From Meghimatium bilineatum (taxonomy: Eukaryota; Mollusca; Gastropoda; Stylommatophora; Philomycidae): DNA of 64,000 nt. The stretch lies in NCBI GenBank assembly GCA_034231615.1, contig CM067309.1, positions 27,985,661 through 28,049,660 on the forward strand, read 5' to 3'. The notes under the pieces were generated by a model. The model had not been told where the DNA came from. It worked only from the letters and a program-made list of their open reading frames with translations, and did not search any database. Positions 12,701 through 26,090 of the stretch are shown in pieces (within the stretch, counting starts at the first letter, position 1; each line of letters starts with the position of its first letter). Position numbers and translations under genes: made by a program.

Positions 12701-12997
12701 TCTGAGTAATATGCCACAAAACACTGAGTTTTGACGTACTAAACAGCAAGACCTAATTTGTGTGTAATACCACAGTATTCTGACGTATTATGGTGCATTA
12801 CAACGAAATGATGTATAATAGGCCAGAATACACTCACTTCTAGTGTAGTAAGCTTCAGAGCAATGAATTTGTGAGTAATATGCCAGAATACACCGATATC
12901 TCACGTAGTAAGCTAGAATACACCAAATTCGTGTGTCCAGACTACAATTTCTGGTGTAATAAGCTGCAGTACACCCAATTTGTGTGTAATATGCCAC
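9796..12997. repeat. 2,086-bp tandem duplication within zone 2
   Basis: The modules beginning at 9,796, 10,248 and 10,699 recur at 11,882, 12,334 and 12,785, an offset of 2,086 bp. Both copies share the extra A in CACCAAAATTCG, the TTCTAGTATAG change and the GAGGAATATGACAG change. The third module pair is only partly matched: 10,702 carries GGTACATTACAACGAAACG and the later copy does not. Later exchange has therefore shuffled the right end. Confidence 0.75.
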
Positions 12998-15900
12998 AAA
13001 ACACTGAGTTTTGACGTACTAAACTGCAAGACCTAATTTGTGTGTAATACGACAGTATTCTGACGTATTATGGTGCATTACAACGAAATGATGTATAATA
13101 GGCCAGAATACACTCACTTCTAGTGTAGTAAGCTTCAGAACAATGAATTTGTGAGTAATATGCCAGAATACACCGAGATCTCACGTAGTAAGCTAGAATA
13201 CACCAAATTCGTGTGTCCAGACTACAATTTCTGGTGTAGTAAGCTGCAGTACACCAAATTTGTGAATAATATGTCACAAAACACTGAGTTTTGACATACT
13301 AAACAGCAAGACCTAATTTGTGTGTAATACGACAGTTTTCTGACGTATTATGGTGCATTACAACCAAATGATGTATAATAGGCCAGAATAAACTCACTTC
13401 TAGTGTAGTAAGCTTCAGAACAATGAATTTGTGAGTAATATGCCAGAATACACCGAGTTCTCACGTAGTAAGCTAGAATACACCAAATTCGTGTGTCCAG
13501 ACTGCAATTTCTGGTGTAGTAAGCTGCAGTACACCCAATTTGTGAGTAATATGCCATAGAACACTTGAGTTTTGACGTACTAAACAGCAAGATACCTAAT
13601 TTGTGTATAATTCACCAGTGTTCTTAGTTATTAAGCTGCAAAACAACGAAGTCATGTGTAACAGGCCAGAATACACTCAATTCACGGATTGTAAGCTGCA
13701 GTACACCCAATTTGTGAGTAATATGCCTCAAAACACTGAGCTTTGACGTACTAAACAGCAAGACCTAATTTGTGTGTAATACGACAGTATTCTGACGTAT
13801 TATGCTGCATTACAACGAAATGATGTATAATAGGCCAGAATACACTCACTTCTAGTATAGTAAGCTTCAGAACATTGAATTTGTGAGGAATATGACAGAA
13901 TACAACGAATTCTCACGTAGTAAGCTAGAATACACCAAATTCGTGTGTCCAGACTGCAATTTCTGGTGTAGTAAGCTGCAGTACACCCAATTTGTGAGTA
14001 ATATGCCATAGAACACTGCGTTTTGACGTACTAAACAGCAAGATACCTAATTTGTGTATAATTCACCAGTGTTCTTAGTTATTAAGCTGCAAAACAACGA
14101 AGTCATGTGTAACAGGCCAGAATACACTCAATTCAAGGGTTGTAAGCTGCAGTAAACCCAATTTCTGAGTAATATGCCACAAAACACTGAGTTTTGACGT
14201 ACTAAACAGCAAGACCTAATTTGTGTGTAATACCACAATATTCTGACGTATTATGGTGCATTACAACGAAATGATGTATAATAGGCCAGAATACACTCAC
14301 TTCTAGTGTAGTAAGCCTCAGAACAATGAATTTGTGAGTAATATGCCAGAATACACCGATATCTCACGTAGTAAGCTAGAATACACCAAATTCGTGTGTC
14401 CAGACTACAATTTCTGGTGTAATAAGCTGCAGTACACCCAATTTGTGTGTAATATGCCACAAAACACTGAGTTTTGACGTACTAAACTGCAAGACCTAAT
14501 TTGTGTGTAATACGACAGTATTCTGACGTATTATGCTGCATTACAACGAAACGATGTATAATAGGCCAGAATACACTCACTTCTAGTATAGTAAGCTTCA
14601 GAACATTGAAATTGTGAGGAATATGACAGAATACAACGAATTCTCACGTAGTAAGCTAGAATACACCAAATTCGTGTGTCCAGACTGCAATTTCTGGTGT
14701 AGTAAGCTGCAGTACACCCAATTTGTGAGTAATATGCCATAGAACACTGCGTTTTGACGTACTAAACAGCAAGATACCTAATTTGTGTATAATTCACCAG
14801 TGTTCTTAGTTATTAAGCTGCAAAACAACGAAGTCATGTGTAACAGGCCAGAATACACTCAATTCAACGGTTGTAAGCTGCAGTAAACCCAATTTCTGAG
14901 TAATATGCCACAAAACACTGAGTTTTGACGTTCTAAACAGCAAGACCTAATTTGTGTGTAATACCACAGTATTCTGACGTATTATGGTGCATTACAACGA
15001 AATGATGTATAATAGGCCAGAATACACTCACTTCTAGTGTAGTAAGCTTCAGAACAATGAATTTGTGAGTAATATGCCAGAATACACCGATATCTCACGT
15101 AGTAAGCTAGAATACACCAAATTCGTGTGTCCAGACTACAATTTCTGGTGTAATAAGCTGCAGTACACCCAATTTGTGAATAATATGTCACAAAACACTG
15201 AGTTTTGACATACTAAACAGCAAGACCTAATTTGTGTGTAATACGACAGTATTCTGACGTATTATGCTGCATTACAACGAAATGATGTATAATAGGCCAG
15301 AATACAATCACTTCTAGTGTAGTAAGCTTCAGAACAATGAATTTGTGAGTAATATGCCAGAATACAACGAGTTCTAACGTAGTAAGCTAGAATACACCGA
15401 ATTCGTGTGTCCAGACTGCAATTTCTGGTGTAGTAAGCTGCACTATACCCAATTTGTGAGTAATATGCCATAGAACACTGAGTTTTGACGTACTAAACAG
15501 CAAGATACCTAATTTGTGTATAATTCACCAGTGTTCTTAGTTATTAAGCTGCAAAACAACGAAGTCATGTGTAACAGGCCAGAATACACTCAATTCAAGG
15601 GTTGTAAGCTGCAGTACACCCAATTTGAGTGTAATATGCCACAAAACACTGAGTTTTGACGTACTAAACTGCAAGACCTAATTTGTGTGTAATACGACAG
15701 TATTCTGACGTATTATGGTGCATTACAACGAAATGATGTATAATAGGCCAGAATACACTCACTTCTAGTGTAGTAAGCTTCAGAACAATGAATTTGTGAG
15801 TAATATGCCAGAATACACCGAGATCTCACGTAGTAAGCTAGAATACACCAAATTCGTGTGTCCAGACTACAATTTCTGGTGTAGTAAGCTGCAGTACACC

Positions 15901-17173
15901 AAATTTGTGAATAATATGTCACAAAACACTGAGTTTTGACATACTAAACAGCAAGACCTAATTTGTGTGTAATACGACAGTTTTCTGACGTATTATGGTG
16001 CATTACAACCAAATGATGTATAATAGGCCAGAATAAACTCACTTCTAGTGTAGTAAGCTTCAGAACAATGAATTTGTGAGTAATATGCCAGAATACACCG
16101 AGTTCTCACGTAGTAAGCTAGAATACACCAAATTCGTGTGTCCAGACTGAAATTTCTGGTGTAGTAAGCTGCAGTACACCCAATTTGTGAGTAATATGCC
16201 ATAGAACACTTGAGTTTTGACGTACTAAACAGCAAGATACCTAATTTGTGTATAATTCACCAGTGTTCTTAGTTATTAAGCTGCAAAACAACGAAGTCAT
16301 GTGTAACAGGCCAGAATACACTCAATTCACGGATTGTAAGCTGCAGTACACCCAATTTGTGAGTAATATGCCTCAAAACACTGAGCTTTGACGTACTAAA
16401 CAGCAAGACCTAATTTGTGTGTAATACGACAGTATTCTGACGTATTATGCTGCATTACAACGAAATGATGTATAATAGGCCAGAATACACTCACTTCTAG
16501 TGTAGTAAGCTTCAGAACAATGAATTTGTGAATAATATGCCAGAATACAACGAGTTCTAACGTAGTAAGCTAGAATACACCAAAATTCGTGTGTCCAGAC
16601 TGCAATTTCTGTTGTAGTAAGCTGCAGTACACCCAATTTGTGAGTAATATGCCATAGAACACTGAGTTTTGACGTACTAAACAGCAAGATACCTAATTTG
16701 TGTATAATTCACCAGTGTTCTTAGTTATTAAGCTGCAAAACAACGAAGTCTGGTGTAACAGGCCAGAATACACTCAATTCAAGGGTTGTAAGCTGCAGTA
16801 CACCCAATTTGTGTGTAATATGCCACAAAACACTGAGTTTTGACGTACTAAACTGCAAGACCTAATTTGTGTGTAATACGACAGTATTCTGACGTATTAT
16901 GGTGCATTACAACGAAATGATGTATAATAGGCCAGAATACACTCACTTCTAGTGTAGTAAGCTTCAGAACAATGAATTTGTGAGTAATATGCCAGAATAC
17001 ACCGAGATCTCACGTAGTAAGCTAGAATACACCAAATTCGTGTGTCCAGACTACAATTTCTGGTGTAGTAAGCTGCAGTACACCAAATTTGTGAATAATA
17101 TGTCACAAAACACTGAGTTTTGACATACTAAACAGCAAGACCTAATTTGTGTGTAATACGACAGTTTTCTGAC

Positions 17174-20100
17174 GTATTATGGTGCATTACAACCAAATGA
17201 TGTATAATAGGCCAGAATAAACTCACTTCTAGTGTAGTAAGCTTCAGAACAATGAATTTGTGAGTAATATGCCAGAATACATTGAGTTCTCACGTAGTAA
17301 GCTAGAATACACCAAATTCGTGTGTCCAGACTGAAATTTCTGGTGTAGTAAGCTGCAGTACACCCAATTTGTGAGTAATATGCCATAGAACACTTGAGTT
17401 TTGACGTACTAAACAGCAAGATACCTAATTTGTGTATAATTCACCAGTGTTCTTAGTTATTAAGCTGCAAAACAACGAAGTCATGTGTAACAGGCCAGAA
17501 TACACTCAATTCACGGATTGTAAGCTGCAGTACACCCAATTTGTGAGTAATATGCCTCAAAACACTGAGCTTTGACGTACTAAACAGCAAGACCTAATTT
17601 GTGTGTAATACGACAGTATTCTGACGTATTATGCTGCATTACAACGAAATGATGTATAATAGGCCAGAATACACTCACCTCTAGTGTAGTAAGCTTCAGA
17701 ACAATGAATTTGTGAGTAATATGCCAGAATACAACGAGTTCTAACGTAGTAAGCTAGAATACACCAAATTCGTGTGTCCAGACTGCAATTTCTGGTGTAG
17801 TAAGCTGCAGTACACCCAATTTGTGAGTAATATGCCATAGAACACTGAGTTTTGACGTACTAAACAGCAAGATACCTAATTTGTGTATAATTCACCAGTA
17901 TTCTTAGTTATTAAGCTGCAAAACAACGAAGTCATGTGTAACAGGCCAGAATACACTCAATTCAAGGGTTGTAAGCTGCAGTAAACCCAATTTCTGAGTA
18001 ATATGCCACAAAACACTGAGTTTTGACGTACTAAACAGCAAGACCTAATTTGTGTGTAATACGACAGTATTCTGACGTATTATGGTGCATTACTACGAAA
18101 TGATGTATAATAGGCCAGAATACACTCACTTCTAGTGTAGTAAGCTTCAGAACAATGAATTTGTGAGTAATATGCCAGAATACACCGATATCTCACGTAG
18201 TAAGCTAGAATACACCAAATTCGTGTGTCCAGACTACAATTTCTGGTGTAATAAGCTGCAGTACACCCAATTTGTGAATAATATGTCACAAAACACTGAG
18301 TTTTGACATACTAAACAGCAAGACCTAATTTGTGTGTAATACGACAGTATTCTGACGTATTATGCTGCATTACAACGAAATGATGTATAATAGGCCAGAA
18401 TACACTCTTCTAGTGTAGTAAGCTTCAGAACAATGAATTTGTGAGTAATATGCCAGAATACAACGAGTTCTAACGTAGTAAGCTAGAATACACCAAATTC
18501 GTGTGTCCAGACTGCAATTTCTGGTGTAGTAAGCTGCAGTACACCCAATTTGTGTGTAATATGCCATAGAACACTGAGTTTTGACGTACTAAACAGCAAG
18601 ATACCTAATTTGTGTATAATTCACCAGTGTTCTTAGTTATTAAGCTGCAAAACAACGAAGTCATGTGTAACAGGCCAGAATACACTCAATTCAAGGGTTG
18701 TAAGCTGCAGTACACCAAATTTGTGAATAATATGTCACAAAACACTGAGTTTTGACATACTAAACAGCAAGACCTAATTTGTGTGTAATACGACAGTTTT
18801 CTGACGTATTATGGTGCATTACAACCAAATGATGTATAATAGGCCAGAATAAACTCACTTCTAGTGTAGTAAGCTTCAGAACAATGAATTTGTGAGTAAT
18901 ATGCCAGAATACACCGAGTTCTCACGTAGTAAGCTAGAATACACCAAATTCGTGTGTCCAGACTGAAATTTCTGGTGTAGTAAGCTGCAGTACACCCAAT
19001 TTGTGAATAATATGCCACAAAACACTGAGTTTTGACGTACTAAACAGCAAGATACCTAATTTGTGTATAATTCACCAGTGTTCTTAGTTATTAAGCTGCA
19101 AAACAACGAAGTCATGTGTAACAGGCCAGAATACACTCAATTCAAGGGTTGTAAGCTGCAGTAAACCCAATTTGTGAGTAATATGCCACAAAACACTGAG
19201 TTTTGACGTACTAAACAGCAAGACCTAATTTGTGTGTAATACGACAGTATTCTGACGTATTATGCTGCATTACAACGAAATGATGTATAATAGGCCAGAA
19301 TACACTCACTTCTAGTGTAGTAAGCTTCAGAACAATGAATTTGTGAGTAATATGCCAGAATACACCGATATCTCACGTAGTAAGCTAGAATACACCAAAT
19401 TCGTGTGTCCAGACTACAATTTCTGGTGTAATAAGCTGCAGTACACCCAATTTGTGAATAATATGTCACAAAACACTGAGTTTTGACATACTAAACAGCA
19501 AGACCTAATTTGTGTGTAATACGACAGTATTCTGACGTATTATGCTGCATTACAACGAAATGATGTATAATAGGCCAGAATACACTCTTCTAGTGTAGTA
19601 AGCTTCAGAACAATGAATTTGTGAGTAATATGCCAGAATACAACGAGTTCTAACGTAGTAAGCTAGAATACACCAAATTCGTGTGTCCAGACTGCAATTT
19701 CTGGTGTAGTAAGCTGCAGTACACCCAATTTGTGAGTAATATGCCATAGAACACTGAGTTTTGACGTACTAAACAGCAAGATACCTAATTTGTGTATAAT
19801 TCACCAGTGTTCTTAGTTATTAAGCTGCAAAACAACGAAGTCATGTGTAACAGGCCAGAATACACTCAATTCAAGGGTTGTAAGCTGCAGTACACCCAAT
19901 TTGTGTGTAATATGCCACAAAACACTGAGTTTTGACGTACTAAACTGCAAGACCTAATTTGTGTGTAATACGACAGTATTCTGACGTATTATGGTGCATT
20001 ACAACGAAATGATGTATAATAGGCCAGAATACACTCACTTCTAGTGTAGTAAGCTTCAGAACAATGAATTTGTGAGTAATATGCCAGAATACACCGAGAT

Positions 20101-22980
20101 CTCACGTAGTAAGCTAGAATACACCAAATTCGTGTGTCCAGACTACAATTTCTGGTGTAGTAAGCTGCAGTACACCAAATTTGTGAATAATATGTCACAA
20201 AACACTGAGTTTTGACATACTAAACAGCAAGACCTAATTTGTGTGTAATACGACAGTTTTCTGACGTATTATGGTGCATTACAACCAAATGATGTATAAT
20301 AGGCCAGAATAAACTCACTTCTAGTGTAGTAAGCTTCAGAACAATGAATTTGTGAGTAATATGCCAGAATACATTGAGTTCTCACGTAGTAAGCTAGAAT
20401 ACACCAAATTCGTGTGTCCAGACTGAAATTTCTGGTGTAGTAAGCTGCAGTACACCCAATTTGTGAGTAATATGCCATAGAACACTTGAGTTTTGACGTA
20501 CTAAACAGCAAGATACCTAATTTGTGTATAATTCACCAGTGTTCTTAGTTATTAAGCTGCAAAACAACGAAGTCATGTGTAACAGGCCAGAATACACTCA
20601 ATTCACGGATTGTAAGCTGCAGTACACCCAATTTGTGAGTAATATGCCTCAAAACACTGAGCTTTGACGTACTAAACAGCAAGACCTAATTTGTGTGTAA
20701 TACGACAGTATTCTGACGTATTATGCTGCATTACAACGAAATGATGTATAATAGGCCAGAATACACTCACCTCTAGTGTAGTAAGCTTCAGAACAATGAA
20801 TTTGTGAGTAATATGCCAGAATACAACGAGTTCTAACGTAGTAAGCTAGAATACACCAAATTCGTGTGTCCAGACTGCAATTTCTGGTGTAGTAAGCTGC
20901 AGTACACCCAATTTGTGAGTAATATGCCATAGAACACTGAGTTTTGACGTACTAAACAGCAAGATACCTAATTTGTGTATAATTCACCAGTATTCTTAGT
21001 TATTAAGCTGCAAAACAACGAAGTCATGTGTAACAGGCCAGAATACACTCAATTCAAGGGTTGTAAGCTGCAGTAAACCCAATTTCTGAGTAATATGCCA
21101 CAAAACACTGAGTTTTGACGTACTAAACAGCAAGACCTAATTTGTGTGTAATACGACAGTATTCTGACGTATTATGCTGCATTACAACGAAATGATGTAT
21201 AATAGGCCAGAATACACTCTTCTAGTGTAGTAAGCTTCAGAACAATGAATTTGTGAGTAATATGCCAGAATACAACGAGTTCTAACGTAGTAAGCTAGAA
21301 TACACCAAATTCGTGTGTCCAGACTGCAATTTCTGGTGTAGTAAGCTGCAGTACACCCAATTTGTGTGTAATATGCCATAGAACACTGAGTTTTGACGTA
21401 CTAAACAGCAAGATACCTAATTTGTGTATAATTCACCAGTGTTCTTAGTTATTAAGCTGCAAAACAACGAAGTCATGTGTAACAGGCCAGAATACACTCA
21501 ATTCAAGGGTTGTAAGCTGCAGTACACCAAATTTGTGAATAATATGTCACAAAACACTGAGTTTTGACATACTAAACAGCAAGACCTAATTTGTGTGTAA
21601 TACGACAGTTTTCTGACGTATTATGGTGCATTACAACCAAATGATGTATAATAGGCCAGAATAAACTCACTTCTAGTGTAGTAAGCTTCAGAACAATGAA
21701 TTTGTGAGTAATATGCCAGAATACACCGAGTTCTCACGTAGTAAGCTAGAATACACCAAATTCGTGTGTCCAGACTGAAATTTCTGGTGTAGTAAGCTGC
21801 AGTACACCCAATTTGTGAATAATATGCCACAAAACACTGAGTTTTGACGTACTAAACAGCAAGATACCTAATTTGTGTATAATTCACCAGTGTTCTTAGT
21901 TATTAAGCTGCAAAACAACGAAGTCATGTGTAACAGGCCAGAATACACTCAATTCAAGGGTTGTAAGCTGCAGTAAACCCAATTTGTGAGTAATATGCCA
22001 CAAAACACTGAGTTTTGACGTACTAAACAGCAAGACCTAATTTGTGTGTAATACGACAGTATTCTGACGTATTATGCTGCATTACAACGAAATGATGTAT
22101 AATAGGCCAGAATACACTCACTTCTAGTGTAGTAAGCTTCAGAACAATGAATTTGTGAGTAATATGCCAGAATACACCGATATCTCACGTAGTAAGCTAG
22201 AATACACCAAATTCGTGTGTCCAGACTACAATTTCTGGTGTAATAAGCTGCAGTACACCCAATTTGTGAATAATATGTCACAAAACACTGAGTTTTGACA
22301 TACTAAACAGCAAGACCTAATTTGTGTGTAATACGACAGTATTCTGACGTATTATGCTGCATTACAACGAAATGATGTATAATAGGCCAGAATACACTCT
22401 TCTAGTGTAGTAAGCTTCAGAACAATGAATTTGTGAGTAATATGCCAGAATACAACGAGTTCTAACGTAGTAAGCTAGAATACACCAAATTCGTGTGTCC
22501 AGACTGCAATTTCTGGTGTAGTAAGCTGCAGTACACCCAATTTGTGAGTAATATGCCATAGAACACTGAGTTTTGACGTACTAAACAGCAAGATACCTAA
22601 TTTGTGTATAATTCACCAGTGTTCTTAGTTATTAAGCTGCAAAACAACGAAGTCATGTGTAACAGGCCAGAATACACTCAATTCAAGGGTTTTAAGCTGC
22701 AGTACACCCAATTTGTGTGTAATATGCCACAAAACACTGAGTTTTGACGTACTAAACTGCAAGACCTAATTTGTGTGTAATACGACAGTATTCTGACGTA
22801 TTATGGTGCATTACAACGAAATGATGTATAATAGGCCAGAATACACTCACTTCTAGTGTAGTAAGCTTCATAACAATGAATTTGTGAGTAATATGCCAGA
22901 ATACACCGAGATCTCACGTAGTAAGCTAGAATACACCAAATTCGTGTGTCCAGACTACAATTTCTGGTGTAGTAAGCTGC
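17174..22980. repeat. 3,092/2,812-bp tandem duplication
   Basis: Modules at about 17,174 and 17,626 recur at 20,266 and 20,718 (offset 3,092). Modules at 18,367, 18,806, 19,257, 19,547 and 19,986 recur at 21,179, 21,618, 22,069, 22,359 and 22,798 (offset 2,812). The two offsets differ by exactly 280 because the short module at 18,077-18,356 has no counterpart in the second copy. Shared private markers include ATACACTCTTCTAG, CAGACTGAAATTTC and CTCACCTCTAGTG. Confidence 0.85.
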
Positions 22981-25900
22981 AGTACACCAAATTTGTGAAT
23001 AATATGTCACAAAACACTGAGTTTTGACATACTAAACAGCAAGACCTAATTTGTGTGTAATACGACAGTTTTCTGACGTATTATGGTGCATTACAACCAA
23101 ATGATGTATAATAGGCCAGAATAAACTCACTTCTAGTGTAGTAAGCTTCAGAACAATGAATTTGTAAGTAATATGCCAGAATACACCGAGTTCTCACGTA
23201 GTAAGCTAGAATACACCAAATTCGTGTGTCCAGACTGCAATTTCTGGTGTAGTAAGCTGCAGTACACCCAATTTGTGAATAATATGCCACAAAACACTGA
23301 GTTTTGACGTACTAAACAGCAAGATACCTAATTTGTGTATAATTCACCAGTGTTCTTAGTTATTAAGCTGCAAAACAACGAAGTCATGTGTAACAGGCCA
23401 GAATACACTCAATTCAAGGGTTGTAAGCTGCAGTAAACCCAATTTGTGAGTAATATGCTACAAAACACTGAGTTTTGACGTACTAAACAGCAAGACCTAA
23501 TTTGTGTGTAATACGACAGTATTCAGACGTATTATGCTGCATTACAACGAAATGATGTATAATAGGCCAGAATACACTCACTTCTAGTGTAGTAAGCTTC
23601 AGAACAATGAATTTGTGAGTAATATGCCAGAATACAACGAGTTCTAACGTAGTAAGCTAGAATACACCAAATTCGTGTGCCCAGACTGCAATTTCTGGTG
23701 TAGTAAGCTGCAGTACACCCAATTTGTGAGTAATATGCCATAGAACACTGAGTTTTGACGTACTAAACAGCAAGATACCTAATTTGTGTATAATTCACCA
23801 GTGTTCTTAGTTATTAAGCTGCAAAACAACGAAGTCATGTGTAACAGGCCAGAATACACTCAATTCAAGGGTTGTAAGCTGCAGTAAACCCAATTTCTGA
23901 GAAATATGCCACAAAACACTGAGTTTTGACGTACTAAACAGCAAGACCTAATTTGTGTGTAATACGACAGTATTCTGACGTATTATGGTGCATTACAACG
24001 AAATGATGTATAATAGGCCAGAATACACTCACTTCTAGTGTAGTAAGCTTCAGAACAATGAATTTGTGAGTAATATGCCAGAATACACCGAGATCTCACG
24101 TAGTAAGCTAGAATACACCAAATTCGTGTGTCCAGACTACAATTTCTGGTGTAGTAAGCTGCAGTACACCCAATTTGTGAGTAATATGCCACAAAACACT
24201 GAGTTTTGACGTACTAAACAGCAAGACCTAATTTGTGTGTAATACCACAGTATTCTGACGTATTATGGTGCATTACAACGAAATGATGTATAATAGGCCA
24301 GAATACACTCACTTCTAGTGTAGTAAGCTTCAGAACAATGAATTTGTGAGTAATATGCCAGAATACACCGATATCTCACGTAGTAAGCTAGAATAGACCA
24401 AATTCGTGTGTCCAGACTACAATTTCTGGTGTAATAAGCTGCAGTACACCCAATTTGTGAATAATATGTCACAAAACACTGAGTTTTGACATACTAAACA
24501 GCAAGACCTAATTTGTGTGTAATACGACAGTATTCTGACGTATTATGCTGCATTACAACGAAATGATGTATAATAGGCCAGAATACACTCACTTCTAGTG
24601 TAGTAAGCTTCAGAACAATGAATTTGTGAGTAATATGCCAGAATACAACGAGTTCTAACGTAGTAAGCTAGAATACACCAAATTCGTGTGTCCAGACTGC
24701 AATTTCTGGTGTAGTAAGCTGCAGTACACCCAATTTGTGAGTAATATGCCATAGAACACTGAGTTTTGACGTACTAAACAGCAAGATACCTAATTTGTGT
24801 ATAATTCACCAGTGTTCTTAGTTATTAAGCTGCAAAACAACGAAGTCATGTGTAACAGGCCAGAATACACTCAATTCAAGGGTTGTAAGCTGCAGTACAC
24901 CCAATTTGTGTGTAATATGCCACAAAACACTGAGTTTTGACGTACTAAACTGCAAGACCTAATTTGTGTGTAATACGACAGTATTCTGACGTATTATGGT
25001 GCATTACAACGAAATGATGTATAATAGGCCAGAATACACTCACTTCTAGTGTAGTAAGCTTCAGAACAATGAATTTGTGAGTAATATGCCAGAATACACC
25101 GAGATCTCACGTAGTAAGCTAGAATACACCAAATTCGTGTGTCCAGACTACAATTTCTGGTGTAGTAAGCTGCAGTACACCAAATTTGTGAATAATATGT
25201 CACAAACCACTGAGTTTTGACATACTAAACAGCAAGACCTAATTTGTGTGTAATACGACAGTTTTCTGACGTATTATGGTGCATTACAACCAAATGATGT
25301 ATAATAGGCCAGAATAAACTCACTTCTAGTGTAGTAAGCTTCAGAACAATGAATTTGTGAGTAATATGCCAGAATACACCGAGTTCTCACGTAGTAAGCT
25401 AGAATACACCAAATTCGTGTGTCCAGACTACAATTTCTGGTGTAGTAAGTTGCAGTACACCCAATTTGTGAATAATATGTCACAAAACACTGAGTTTTGA
25501 CATACTAAACAGCAAGACCTAATTTGTGTGTAATACGACAGTATTCTGACGTATTATGGTGCATTACAACGAAATGATGTATAATAGGCCAGAATACACT
25601 CACTTCTAGTGTAGTAAGCTTCAGAAAAATAAATTTGTGAGTAATATGCCAGAATACACCGAGATCTCACGTAGTAAGCTAGAATACACCAAATTCGTGT
25701 GTCCAGACTACAATTTCTGGTGTAGTAAGCTGCAGTACACCAAATTTGTGAATAATATGTCACAAAACACTGAGTTTTGACATACTAAACAGGAAGACCT
25801 AATTTGTGTGTAATACGACAGTTTTCTGACGTATTATGGTGCATTACAACCAAATGATGTATAATAGGCCAGAATAAACTCACTTCTAGTGTAGTAAGCT

Positions 25901-26090
25901 TCAGAACAATGAATTTGTGAGTAATATGCCAGAATACACCGAGTTCTCACGTAGTAAGCTAGAATACACCAAATTCGTGTGTCCAGACTACAATTTCTGG
26001 TGTAGTAAGCTGCAGTACACCCAATTTGTGAATAATATGTCACAAAACACTGAGTTTTGACATACTAAACAGCAAGACCTAATTTGTGTA

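Larger units (their letters stand above)
9791..26090. repeat. Satellite array, zone 2 (subfamily with private indels)
   Basis: Continuous satellite without genes. It is distinguished by markers rare or absent elsewhere: an extra A in CACCAAAATTCGTG (9,936, 12,025, 16,585), an extra T in ACACTTGAGTTTTG (11,649, 13,565, 16,207, 17,394, 20,484), a missing ACT-type segment in ATACACTCTTCTAG (18,404, 19,585, 21,216, 22,397), TTCACGGATTGTAAG with CTCAAAACACTGAGCTTTG, and AAACCCAATTTCTGAG. The restriction of these variants to this stretch shows local homogenisation. Nothing but satellite is visible. Confidence 0.93.
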
